Positions 1 to 9,972 of a stretch of 21,190 nucleotides of DNA are shown here, piece by piece. The stretch is from Oscillospiraceae bacterium. Its GTDB lineage: Bacteria > Bacillota_A > Clostridia > Oscillospirales > WRJC01. Position 1 is the stretch's first letter; each line of letters starts with the position of its first letter. Both the position numbers and the translations under genes were made by a program. The DNA lies in NCBI GenBank assembly GCA_009782405.1, contig WRJC01000054.1, forward strand, positions 1 through 21,190. Reading direction: 5' to 3'. Below the pieces are notes generated by a model. The model was not told the origin of the DNA. It did not search any database and worked only from the letters and a program-made list of their open reading frames with translations.

Positions 1-52
1 TTATGTGGTAAAATATATCCGTCGCGATTTTTTTTGGAAAGGCGCAAAGCAA

Positions 53-1816
53 TTGAAACATTTGAAAAAATATTGGAAACAATACAAATGGCTGTTTTTC
101 CTTTCGGTATTTTGCGTTTCGTGCGAGGCCGCGTGCGATCTTTTGCAGCCCAAGCTCATGAGCCGCCTGATCGACGAAGGCGCGGTCAAGCAGGATTTGG
201 ACTATATCGCCCATACGGGCCTCGCCATGCTTTCGGTGGCCGGGGCGGGGGCGATTTTCGCCGTTGTCAGGAACATATCGGCTTCAATGGCCTCGCAAAA
301 ATTCGGCGCGGAGCTCCGTCACGACATTTTCGCGAAAATACAATCGTTTTCAGTGGATGAAATGGAGCGTTTCGAGGGCGGCTCGCTGGTCACCCGGATG
401 ACAAGCGACATAACCCAGATGCAGAATTTCGCCAACGGAATGATGCGCATCTTTTTCAAAGCGCCGCTCATGTGCGCGGGGGCGATCATAATGGCGGCGA
501 CGCTCAATTACAAAACGATTCCAATAATCGCCGCAGCCGTCGTTTTAGTCGGGGTCGTCATCGGGCTGAGCATGAAAATGACATATCCGAGATTCGCCAA
601 AATCCAAAAAGCGCTCGACGGGCTCAACACCGCGATGCGCGAATATCTGGCGGGAATACGCTTAGTCAAAGCGTTCAGGCGTTTTGACGAGGAGGAACGC
701 CGTTTTTGCGAGGCGAACAACAACCTTGCGGACAGCACCGTGAAAGCGAACAGGCTGTTGGCGATATTTTCGCCGTGCATGGCGCTGTTCGTAAATTTCG
801 GCATCGCCGCGCTCATATTCCTTGGAGCGCGCTGGATCGACGCGGGGGATATGCGCGTCGGCGAAATTATGGCTTTTGTCGCGTACATGGCGCAGATATT
901 GGGCAGCCTGAACATGATATCGAATGTGCTGAATATGTTCGTCCGGGTAAAAACCTCCAATGGACGCATACGCGAAGTTTTTGAAATCGGCGCGGGCGGC
1001 GCATCCGGCCTAAAAACCCCGGCCCCTTTCGCCCCGGAAAAAAACGACAGCCCGCCCAAACATCAAAACGCCCATATCGCATTTGACGAAGTGAGTTTTG
1101 AATACGGGGGCTCGACCGGGCAGGCGGCGCTGTCCGGCCTGAACTTTTTTGTGGGCAGGGGCGAAACTCTCGGAATTATCGGCCCGACAGGTTCCGGGAA
1201 AAGCACCTTGGCCTCTTTGCTGATGCATTTTTACGGCGTTTCAAAGGGCGCGCTTTTCATATCCGGCATCCCCATAGACAGCATTCCCGAATCCGCGTTG
1301 CGCGAAAAAATCGCGATCGTGCCGCAAACCGCGTCGCTGTTTGCCGGAACGATCAAAGAAAACATATTATGGGGCGAACAAAACGCGACAGAAATCCAAA
1401 TAGAGCAAGCCGCAAAAGCGGCGGAAGCGCATGATTTCATCTCGGCCATGCCGGATGGCTACGAAACGGCAGTCGGGCAAAGCGGCGTAAATCTGTCGGG
1501 CGGCCAAAAACAACGAATTTCGATCGCCAGGGCATTGATGCGAAAGCCGGAGATTTTGATTTTGGACGACTGCACAAGCGCGCTCGACGTGATGACGGAG
1601 GCGAAAGTGAAAAAAGCCATAGAAAAGCTTTCGGACAATATGACCTGCATACTGATAACCCAGCGGGTCGCCGCCGCCATGGGCTGCGATAAAATACTTG
1701 TGCTGGACAGCGGCAGACAGGCGGGATTCGGCTCCCATGGCGAGCTTATGGAAAGCTGCCCCGTATATTATGAAATATATATGTCGCAAATCGGAAGGAG
1801 GGGCCGGCAAATATGA
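53..1816 (+). CDS. ABC exporter half-transporter, degenerate-site subunit
   Basis: This is a fused membrane-plus-ATPase half of an ABC exporter, likely forming a heterodimer with the next gene and exporting drugs or lipophilic compounds. The first ~310 residues are a hydrophobic type IV exporter domain. The nucleotide-binding domain follows, with Walker A GPTGSGKST at about residue 377, signature LSGGQKQR at about 481, and Walker B ending in DD at about 505-506. The second acidic residue is Asp where catalytic Glu is expected. The switch position reads ITQR (Gln at about 537) where His is usual. These two changes mark the non-catalytic half of TM287/TM288- or BmrCD-type heterodimers. I chose TTG at 53 because GGAAAGG lies at 36-42 and the protein then starts as family members do. 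GTG at 5 or a start upstream of the window is also possible. It overlaps the next gene by ATGA. The substrate is unknown. Confidence 0.9.
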   Translation: MKHLKKYWKQYKWLFFLSVFCVSCEAACDLLQPKLMSRLIDEGAVKQDLDYIAHTGLAMLSVAGAGAIFAVVRNISASMASQKFGAELRHDIFAKIQSFSVDEMERFEGGSLVTRMTSDITQMQNFANGMMRIFFKAPLMCAGAIIMAATLNYKTIPIIAAAVVLVGVVIGLSMKMTYPRFAKIQKALDGLNTAMREYLAGIRLVKAFRRFDEEERRFCEANNNLADSTVKANRLLAIFSPCMALFVNFGIAALIFLGARWIDAGDMRVGEIMAFVAYMAQILGSLNMISNVLNMFVRVKTSNGRIREVFEIGAGGASGLKTPAPFAPEKNDSPPKHQNAHIAFDEVSFEYGGSTGQAALSGLNFFVGRGETLGIIGPTGSGKSTLASLLMHFYGVSKGALFISGIPIDSIPESALREKIAIVPQTASLFAGTIKENILWGEQNATEIQIEQAAKAAEAHDFISAMPDGYETAVGQSGVNLSGGQKQRISIARALMRKPEILILDDCTSALDVMTEAKVKKAIEKLSDNMTCILITQRVAAAMGCDKILVLDSGRQAGFGSHGELMESCPVYYEIYMSQIGRRGRQI

Positions 1817-3654
1817 ACCGGAGCGCGCAGAACAGAACGGAAACTGACGCCATGCCGCCCCCGCCCGGGCGTTTCGGCGGTCCTGCGGCGAGATTTGCGC
1901 CGGGCGAGAAAGCCAGGGACGCAAAGGGGACTTTTGGCAAACTCCTCGGATTCTATTTCAAAGAAGCCAAATCTCTTTTTTGGGTGATATTTTTGCTTCT
2001 GTCCGACACCGCCGTCGCGGTTTCGGCGCCGATGCTGATCGGAAGGGCCATAGACGCTTTGGACATGGAAAACGGCGGTGCCGTGGATTTCAGGCTGGCA
2101 TATATTTTGGCGGCGGCGCTCGCGGCGGCATATGCCGGCAGCTGGATTTTAAACACCGCGCAGGGGCTGGCCATGAACCTCGTCTCCCAAAGAATCGTGC
2201 GCAGCTTGCGCAAAAACCTTTTCGACAAATTGCAGAATTTGCCGCTCGCCTATCACGACGCGCACACCCACGGGGAGCTGATGAGCCGCCTGACAAACGA
2301 CATCGACAACATCAGCGTGACGATCGCCCAGTCCACCACGCAGCTTGTCAGCGCGGCGGTCACGCTGCTCGGGTCTTTTGCCATGATGCTGGTTTTGAGC
2401 GCGCATATGACGCTTGCGGCTCTCGTGACCGTTCCTTTGGTATTTTTGCTGACAAAATTCGTGGCGGGCAAATCGAAAAAAATGTTCAAGGGCCAGCAAA
2501 AAGAACTCGGCATGCTGAACGGCGAGATCGAGGAGGCGATAGGCGGCCACAAAATCGTGAAAGCCTTTGGCATGGAGAAAAACATAATCGGAAAATTCGA
2601 CGAGACGAACAAAAAACTGCTGGATTATTCCGTAAGCGCGAATATATGGTCCGGGTTTTTGATGCCGTTCATGAACGTGATCACGAATTTGGGCTATGTT
2701 TGCGTGGCCTCGGTCGGCGGGATCCTTGCGGCAGAAAGCATCGTCTCCGTCGGAACAATCGGCAGCTTTGCGGCGTATTCAAGGCAGTTCACATTCCCGC
2801 TAAACAATATCGCGGGAATGTTCAACACTTTGCAATCCGCTTTGGCCGGAGCGGAACGCGTTTTTGAAGTGCTGGAGGAGCCGGAAGAACCGGAGGACGC
2901 GGCCGATGCAGCCGATATCGGAACTCCCAAAGGGGACGTGCGCTTTGAAAATGTGACTTTCGCGTACGGCGCGGGGGCAAATGTGTTGAAAAACGTCAGC
3001 TTTGAGGTGAAAGCGGGGCAAAAAGTGGCGCTGATCGGAGCCACGGGAGCGGGCAAAACGACAATCGTGAATTTGCTTACGCGATTTTACGACGCGACCG
3101 GGGGAGCCATTTACATAGATGGGAGAAATATAAAAGAATACAAGAGGGACAGCCTGCGGCGCGCTTTTTCGGTAGTCCTCCAGGATACATGCCTTTTCAC
3201 GGGGACAATCGCGGACAATATACGCTACGGCCGTCCCGAAGCCACGGATTCGGAGGTGGCCGAAGCCGCAAAAGCCGCCAACGCCGATTCGTTCATCAGG
3301 CGGCTCAAAAACGGGTACGAAACGATGGTCAAAGGAGACAGCGATTCCCTGTCGCAGGGCCAAAGGCAGCTTCTGGCGATATCAAGGGCGGCTTTGTGCC
3401 GCGCCCCGATATTGATTTTGGACGAAGCCACTTCGAGCGTCGATACGCATACCGAGCTGCGCATACAGGAAGCTTTGCTCAGGCTCGCGGCGGGCTGCAC
3501 ATCCTTTGTGATAGCGCATCGCCTTTCGACGATACGCGACGCGGATATCATAATGGTGGTAAACGGCGGGGAGATAGAGGAAAGCGGTTCGCACGACGAG
3601 CTGATCGCAAAAAACGGGCTATACGCGCAAATGTATAATACATACAATACATAG
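1813..3654 (+). CDS. ABC exporter half-transporter, catalytic subunit
   Basis: Partner half of the exporter, 613 residues. An N-terminal extension of about 40 residues, rich in Pro, Gly and Arg, precedes the six-helix membrane domain (about residues 45-340), followed by the ATPase domain. Visible motifs are Walker A GATGAGKTT at 409, Walker B LILDEATS with catalytic Glu538, and switch His569 in IAHR. This half therefore supplies the hydrolysis residues. Its signature is LSQGQ (513) instead of LSGGQ. In heterodimeric exporters this altered signature faces the degenerate half's partner site, so the two genes complement each other as expected. ATG at 1813 overlaps the upstream TGA, and AAGGAGG sits just before it, which indicates translational coupling and a shared mRNA. 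The low-complexity N-terminal extension is unusual but has no recognised motif. Confidence 0.93.
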   Translation: MNRSAQNRTETDAMPPPPGRFGGPAARFAPGEKARDAKGTFGKLLGFYFKEAKSLFWVIFLLLSDTAVAVSAPMLIGRAIDALDMENGGAVDFRLAYILAAALAAAYAGSWILNTAQGLAMNLVSQRIVRSLRKNLFDKLQNLPLAYHDAHTHGELMSRLTNDIDNISVTIAQSTTQLVSAAVTLLGSFAMMLVLSAHMTLAALVTVPLVFLLTKFVAGKSKKMFKGQQKELGMLNGEIEEAIGGHKIVKAFGMEKNIIGKFDETNKKLLDYSVSANIWSGFLMPFMNVITNLGYVCVASVGGILAAESIVSVGTIGSFAAYSRQFTFPLNNIAGMFNTLQSALAGAERVFEVLEEPEEPEDAADAADIGTPKGDVRFENVTFAYGAGANVLKNVSFEVKAGQKVALIGATGAGKTTIVNLLTRFYDATGGAIYIDGRNIKEYKRDSLRRAFSVVLQDTCLFTGTIADNIRYGRPEATDSEVAEAAKAANADSFIRRLKNGYETMVKGDSDSLSQGQRQLLAISRAALCRAPILILDEATSSVDTHTELRIQEALLRLAAGCTSFVIAHRLSTIRDADIIMVVNGGEIEESGSHDELIAKNGLYAQMYNTYNT

Positions 3655-3687
3655 GGATAAAATTTTTTTAATGGAGGGCAACAAACA

Positions 3688-5028
3688 ATGGGAAACATCA
3701 AAAACGGGATGGTACTGCAAAGAAACCGGGACGACTTCTGCGAAGCATATTTTGAAGGCGAACCCCCGAAGCAGATTTCGCTGCGAAGCGCAAGTGGCGG
3801 GGTGCTGCCGGTTATTTCGGCGGAAAGCTCCGGCCTTGGCAAGTGGAAACTCTGCGGAATACCGACGGGCGGGCCCTATGGGCTTGAAATCGACGGCCAA
3901 AGTTATGAAGATATCTATGTGGGCGACGTCTGGATACTGGGGGGGCAGTCGAACATGGAAGGGGTCGGCTGGCTCACGCCGGAGGACGAGCGGTTTTCCG
4001 GCGACCCGGCTGTGCGCGCGCTGTACATGGACGACTCATGGGGCCCGGCCAGGCACCCGCTGCATAATTTGGGGATAGCGGTCGATTCCGTCCACGCCGC
4101 CTTGGGCGCGGGGCCAAGGCCTATGTTCAACAGCGCGGGGCCGGGCCTGGAGTTCGCTTTGAAAATGAAGGCGCTCACGGGCGTCCCGCAAGGGGTGCTT
4201 TGCTGCGCCCACGGGGGCACCTCGATGGAGCAGTGGTCGCCCTCGCTTAAATCAAAAGGCGGGAGCGGCAGCCTGTACGGCGCGATGCTGCGGCGCTTTT
4301 TGGACAACGGCGCCAATGTGCGCGGGATGTTCTGGTATCAGGGATGCTCCGACGCGGGGCTGCCGATGTGCGAGGTTTTCGTGGAAAAGATGAAGGAATT
4401 CGTCGAAGCGTGCCGCATCGATTTCGGGGAGCGGCTCCCGTTCGTGCAAGTCCAGATAGCGCGCCGCTATGTGGAGACAGGCGACAAGGATTCGCCCATG
4501 CCCGGCTGCTGGAGTTCCATACGGGAAAGCCAGCGCGTTTTGCCCTGCATAATTCCGGGTATGTGCACCGTATCCGCAATCGACAAGGATTTGGACGACC
4601 TGATCCATTTGAGCAGCCCCGCGCAAAAAAAACTCGGCGCGGAAGCGGCCGAAGCGATGTATTTCCTGTTGTACGGAACGGACAAAAACGGATGCCTGCC
4701 CCCTCCGGTTTTTGCCGGCTTTGAAATACGCGCCTGCGAAAAAAGCGGGCTGGCGGTTTTGGATCTGAAATACGAAAACCTCCACGGAGGGCTGGTTTCC
4801 GGCAGCCGCCCCGCCGGTTTTCTGCTCACGCAGGGCGAGGGCGAACCTTACGCCCAATACATTTTCGACGCGCGCCTTGCCGGAGACAAGGTTTGCTTGC
4901 ACACGATGCTCACACCGCAAGCGCTTTCCGGGCTCAGGCTCTATTATGCTTATGGGATAGACCCGTATTGCAATATAACCGATGCGGCGGGCCGTTCGAT
5001 ACCTGCGATGGGTCCCTTGCATCTATAG
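3688..5028 (+). CDS. Sialate O-acetylesterase-like SGNH carbohydrate esterase
   Basis: 446-residue protein of the SASA/sialate O-acetylesterase superfamily, predicted to remove acetyl groups from sugars; the exact substrate (sialic acid, xylan or other) is not determinable. The N-terminus reads NGMVLQR, typical of these enzymes. GGQSNMEG carries the putative nucleophile Ser88. HGGTS lies at 175-179 and WYQGCSDA at 216-223. DLIH (Asp304, His307) matches the SGNH DxxH block. The family usually has Glu where Cys220 stands in WYQGxSD. No signal peptide is visible, so it is probably cytoplasmic and acts on imported or intracellular sugars. ATG at 3688 follows ATGGAGGG by about 10 nt. The 33-nt gap after the ABC genes holds no terminator, so read-through from them is possible. 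Confidence 0.85.
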   Translation: MGNIKNGMVLQRNRDDFCEAYFEGEPPKQISLRSASGGVLPVISAESSGLGKWKLCGIPTGGPYGLEIDGQSYEDIYVGDVWILGGQSNMEGVGWLTPEDERFSGDPAVRALYMDDSWGPARHPLHNLGIAVDSVHAALGAGPRPMFNSAGPGLEFALKMKALTGVPQGVLCCAHGGTSMEQWSPSLKSKGGSGSLYGAMLRRFLDNGANVRGMFWYQGCSDAGLPMCEVFVEKMKEFVEACRIDFGERLPFVQVQIARRYVETGDKDSPMPGCWSSIRESQRVLPCIIPGMCTVSAIDKDLDDLIHLSSPAQKKLGAEAAEAMYFLLYGTDKNGCLPPPVFAGFEIRACEKSGLAVLDLKYENLHGGLVSGSRPAGFLLTQGEGEPYAQYIFDARLAGDKVCLHTMLTPQALSGLRLYYAYGIDPYCNITDAAGRSIPAMGPLHL

Positions 5029-5088
5029 ATTTTCCGTTTTCCGTTTTGCGTGTTCACAGTTATTTTACAATAATAAAAAAAATTATGC

Positions 5089-5117
5089 TTGAAATAAATC
5101 GCAAAAAGTGATAAATT
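5089..5117 (+). promoter_or_regulatory. Probable hrcA operon promoter
   Basis: TTGAAA at 5089-5094 and TAAATT at 5112-5117 are separated by 17 nt. This would start transcription at about 5124, directly before the CIRCE element, which is the usual arrangement. The -10 match is poor, so the assignment rests largely on position. Confidence 0.45.
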
Positions 5118-5127
5118 TATTATGTAA

Positions 5128-5154
5128 TTAGCACTCTTATGTGCTTAGTGCTAA
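5128..5154. promoter_or_regulatory. CIRCE operator (HrcA-binding inverted repeat)
   Basis: The left arm TTAGCACTC (5128-5136), a 9-nt spacer and the right arm TAGTGCTAA (5146-5154) match the CIRCE consensus TTAGCACTC-N9-GAGTGCTAA at 17 of 18 arm positions. The only deviation is T for G at 5146. It lies between the likely promoter and the hrcA ribosome-binding site. CIRCE is the binding site of the HrcA repressor, encoded just downstream, so the operon should be autoregulated and heat-induced. Confidence 0.95.
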
Positions 5155-5174
5155 CAGAACGGGAGGTGAAACCG

Positions 5175-6275
5175 ATGGAATTGAGCGAACGCAAAAAACA
5201 AATATTAAAAGCTGTGGTCGATACCTACATCGAAAAATGCGAACCGGTCGGCTCAAAATATTTGGTCGATTACTATAGCTTAGATTTGTCGCCCGCCACA
5301 ATAAGAAACACGATGAATGAGCTCGAGCACCTCGGGCTTTTGGAACAACCATACACTTCCGCAGGGCGGATTCCTTCAAGCCTTGGCTACAGGGTTTACG
5401 TGGACAGCTTGATGCAGAGCTACCGCCTCACTTCGAAAGAAATAAAGGAAATAAACGAAAACTTGAACATCAAAATTTCGCGGCTCGACAAAATAATCGA
5501 ACAGGCGGGCAAATTGATTTCGGCGCTCACCTCGCTGATGTCCGTTTCGATGACTCCAAAATCCTCCTCGGTCAGCATAATAAAAATCGACATAGTATAT
5601 TTTGATTTCAACAATTTTTTGCTCGTGATTTTAACTTCTGTAAGCGTGGTGAAAACGAAGCACATATACAGCAAAACCGATATCGGGCCTGACGTGCTCG
5701 AACATTTGAAAAAGGTGCTCAACAGCAATCTCGCGGACAAGGACATAAACACGGTTTCGCTGCCACTCATTTTGAACATGGAAACCATGATGGGAAATTA
5801 TTCCGGCATCATATCTCCCATTTTGAAGGTGATATACGAGGCGATAAGCGAATTGAACGAAGCCCAGATCTATATCGACGGGGCTGCGAACTTGTTCAAT
5901 ATGCCTGAATACCACGATGTGGAAAAAGTGAAAAGCATAGTGAGCCTGATCGACAGCAAGGAAGAATTGCTCCACATTTTTTCGCAATCGGCGAAAGACA
6001 AAATGAACATTTACATCGGCGAAGAAAATTCGATAACGAGCGGCGGGGATTCGAGCTTCATTTTCAAAAAATTTTCATTGGGCGACAAAATTTTGGGGGC
6101 GATAGGGGTCATCGGGCCAAAACGCATGGATTATTCGAAAATAATAGCAAAACTCGAATACTTTTCGATAAATATGGCAGATGCCATAAAAAGCGAAATC
6201 GACGACAAATCAAATTCATATACGGCGATCGACGACTCGAAATTTATGCAGGGAGGAAAAATAAACAATGATTGA
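5175..6275 (+). CDS. hrcA: Heat-inducible transcription repressor HrcA
   Basis: 366-residue HrcA. The N-terminal winged-helix region carries family blocks such as LSERKKQILKAVVDTYI, EPVGSKYL, SPATIRNTMNELE and SAGRIPSSLGYRVYVD. The longer C-terminal part is the GAF-like dimerisation region. HrcA represses class I heat-shock genes by binding CIRCE, and GroEL usually supports its folding; no groESL is present in this window. ATG at 5175 is preceded by GGGAGGTGA (5161-5169). An in-frame upstream TTG/ATG region would cut into the operator and is not needed. Its last 8 nt overlap grpE. It is the first gene of hrcA-grpE-dnaK-dnaJ, the standard Bacillota order. Confidence 0.97.
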   Translation: MELSERKKQILKAVVDTYIEKCEPVGSKYLVDYYSLDLSPATIRNTMNELEHLGLLEQPYTSAGRIPSSLGYRVYVDSLMQSYRLTSKEIKEINENLNIKISRLDKIIEQAGKLISALTSLMSVSMTPKSSSVSIIKIDIVYFDFNNFLLVILTSVSVVKTKHIYSKTDIGPDVLEHLKKVLNSNLADKDINTVSLPLILNMETMMGNYSGIISPILKVIYEAISELNEAQIYIDGAANLFNMPEYHDVEKVKSIVSLIDSKEELLHIFSQSAKDKMNIYIGEENSITSGGDSSFIFKKFSLGDKILGAIGVIGPKRMDYSKIIAKLEYFSINMADAIKSEIDDKSNSYTAIDDSKFMQGGKINND

Positions 6276-6816
6276 CGAAAACGAAAACGCAAAAGAAACA
6301 ATCGCAGAAATCGAAACGGAAACGGAAACCGACGATTTGAAGGAAAAACAAAAAGAAATAAAAAACCTCGAAGGGGAAATCAAGCAAAAAGATGAAGAAT
6401 ACGGCGCCTTGTACGACAAATACCTCCGCGTGAACGCGGAATACGACAATTTCAGGAAACGCACCGCAAAAGAAAAAGAAGGGATATACTCCGATGCAAC
6501 CGCCGATGTGCTAAAAAACATATTGCCCGTGTTGGACAACATCGAAAGAGCGGTGCAGTTTTTCGACGTTTCCCAACCCGAAAAAGTTTTTGAAGGGTTC
6601 AAGATCATATATTCGCAGTTTTTGGGAGCACTCGAAAAAATCGGAGTCGAGGAAATAAAATCTGAAGGCGAACAATTCAACCCGGAAGTCCACAATGCGG
6701 TCATGCACGAGGAAAACGACGAGCACCCAGACAACACGATTATGGAAGTGATGCAAAAAGGATATGTGAAAGGCGATAAAATCATCCGCCCGGCGATGGT
6801 GAAAGTGGTAAATTAA
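6268..6816 (+). CDS. grpE: GrpE nucleotide exchange factor
   Basis: 182-residue GrpE, the ADP-release factor for DnaK. The first ~60 residues are rich in Glu and Lys and form the expected long helical coiled coil. Conserved blocks follow: YLRVNAEYDNFRKRTAKE, the central LPVLDNIERAV, and the C-terminal beta part with FNPEVHNAVMHEE and GYVKGDKIIRPAMVKV. The ATG at 6268 lies inside the end of hrcA (8-nt overlap), and GGGAGG lies upstream within hrcA, so translation is probably coupled. It is followed 42 nt later by dnaK. Confidence 0.97.
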   Translation: MIDENENAKETIAEIETETETDDLKEKQKEIKNLEGEIKQKDEEYGALYDKYLRVNAEYDNFRKRTAKEKEGIYSDATADVLKNILPVLDNIERAVQFFDVSQPEKVFEGFKIIYSQFLGALEKIGVEEIKSEGEQFNPEVHNAVMHEENDEHPDNTIMEVMQKGYVKGDKIIRPAMVKVVN

Positions 6817-6825
6817 TATAATTAA

Positions 6826-8712
<1,887 letters not shown>

Positions 8713-8761
8713 TTGAAAGAAATTGTCTTGCAGCTAATCAACCGGAAATGAGAAATAAAAA

Positions 8762-9895
8762 ATGGCTGAAAACAAAAGAGATTTTTACGAAGTTCTCGGG
8801 ATAACCAAAGGAGCGAGCGACGCGGACATAAAAAAAGCGTACAGGACCCTTGCGAAAAAATATCATCCCGACATGAATCCCAACGACAAAAGCGCGGAAA
8901 AAAATTTCAAGGAAGTGAACGAGGCCTATGAAGTGTTGTCGAATCCCGAAAAAAAATCGCGCTACGATTCGTACGGCCACGCAGGCATTGATCCAAACGT
9001 GGACATGGGTGGAAGCGGAATGGGTTTTGACTTCGGAAATTTCGGGATGGATGACATACTCAGTACTTTTTTCGGGGGGTTTTCCTCCTCGTCTTCCGAA
9101 CGCAGAAACGAGCCGCAGAGAGGCGACGACATACATAGCAGGATAAACATTTCTTTCGAAGAAGCGGTTTTTGGCTGCTCGAAAGAAATAAGCTACCAAC
9201 GCGTGGAAAAATGCGGAGAATGTTCGGGCAGCGGGGCGGCCAAAGGCACAAACGCGGCATCATGCTCGACCTGCGGCGGCAGCGGTTCCGTAAAAACGCA
9301 AAAGAGGACGCCCATCGGAATCGTGCAATCCACCAAGCCGTGTGAAGCGTGCCACGGCACAGGCAAAATAATAAAGACGCCTTGCCAAGTTTGCCGCGGC
9401 AACGGAATGACCGGGAAAGTCAACAAAAAAGAAATCATCATTCCCGCCGGAGTGGACGACGGAAATAAAGTGAAAGTCCCAAGCCAAGGAAATGCCGGTA
9501 AAAATGGCGGTTATGCCGGGGATTTGATCGTGACGATCAATGTGCGGCCGCACCATATATTCGAACGCGAAGGCTATAACATATTCTGCGAAATACCCAT
9601 AACCTTCTCAGAAGCCGCGTTAGGCGCCGAAATTGAAGTGCCCACTCTCGAAAACGGCGAAAAATATAAAATCCCCGAAGGCACGCAAACCTCTGCTGTT
9701 TTTACGCTGAAAAACCGGGGAATACAGAATGTGAGCAACGCGAAGCTGCGCGGCGACCTCTATTTCAAAGTCATAATCGAAGTCCCAACCGATCTAAGCG
9801 AAAAACAAAAAAATGCGCTGAGGGATTTCGCCGAAAGTTGCGGAAGCAAAAACCATTCCAAAAGGGAAAGTTTTTTCAAAAAGTTTAAAAAATGA
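8762..9895 (+). CDS. dnaJ: Chaperone protein DnaJ (Hsp40, type I)
   Basis: 377-residue type I J-protein that stimulates DnaK ATPase and delivers substrates. The J domain is at residues 6-70 with HPD at 35-37. A fairly short Gly/Phe-rich linker follows (GGSGMGFDFGNFG). The zinc domain has four CxxCxGxG modules (CGECSGSG from residue 151, CSTCGGSG, CEACHGTG, CQVCRGNG). The C-terminal substrate-binding domain is intact. The ribosome-binding site is weak (GGAAATGAG at 8744-8752), unlike its neighbours. It is separated from dnaK by 49 nt without a terminator and its stop codon overlaps the first half-site of the operator-like cluster downstream. Confidence 0.97.
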   Translation: MAENKRDFYEVLGITKGASDADIKKAYRTLAKKYHPDMNPNDKSAEKNFKEVNEAYEVLSNPEKKSRYDSYGHAGIDPNVDMGGSGMGFDFGNFGMDDILSTFFGGFSSSSSERRNEPQRGDDIHSRINISFEEAVFGCSKEISYQRVEKCGECSGSGAAKGTNAASCSTCGGSGSVKTQKRTPIGIVQSTKPCEACHGTGKIIKTPCQVCRGNGMTGKVNKKEIIIPAGVDDGNKVKVPSQGNAGKNGGYAGDLIVTINVRPHHIFEREGYNIFCEIPITFSEAALGAEIEVPTLENGEKYKIPEGTQTSAVFTLKNRGIQNVSNAKLRGDLYFKVIIEVPTDLSEKQKNALRDFAESCGSKNHSKRESFFKKFKK

Positions 9896-9926
9896 ACAAA
9901 TATGAACGAAGTTCATATGCAGTTCA
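9893..9926. promoter_or_regulatory. Clustered TGAAC/GTTCA half-sites, possible operator or hairpin
   Basis: TGAAC occurs at 9893-9897 and 9903-9907. Its complement GTTCA occurs at 9911-9915 and 9922-9926. The inner pair lies in a perfect 8-bp inverted repeat (9900-9907 and 9911-9918) with a GAA loop. No T-run follows, so it is a poor intrinsic terminator. Its position between dnaJ and the PurM-like gene suits an operator or an mRNA-end hairpin. The function is inferred. Confidence 0.4.
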
Positions 9927-9972
9927 TTCGCACGCTTGCATAAAATAAGATTGGGAATGGAGATTTTAAGCT

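Noticed and set aside
5139..5174. N-terminal 12-codon extension of hrcA
   Set aside because: It would start inside the CIRCE operator; GGGAGGTGA before ATG 5175 sets the start.
9900..9918. Inverted repeat after dnaJ as a standard intrinsic terminator
   Set aside because: It has no following T-run; the clustered half-sites fit an operator at least as well.
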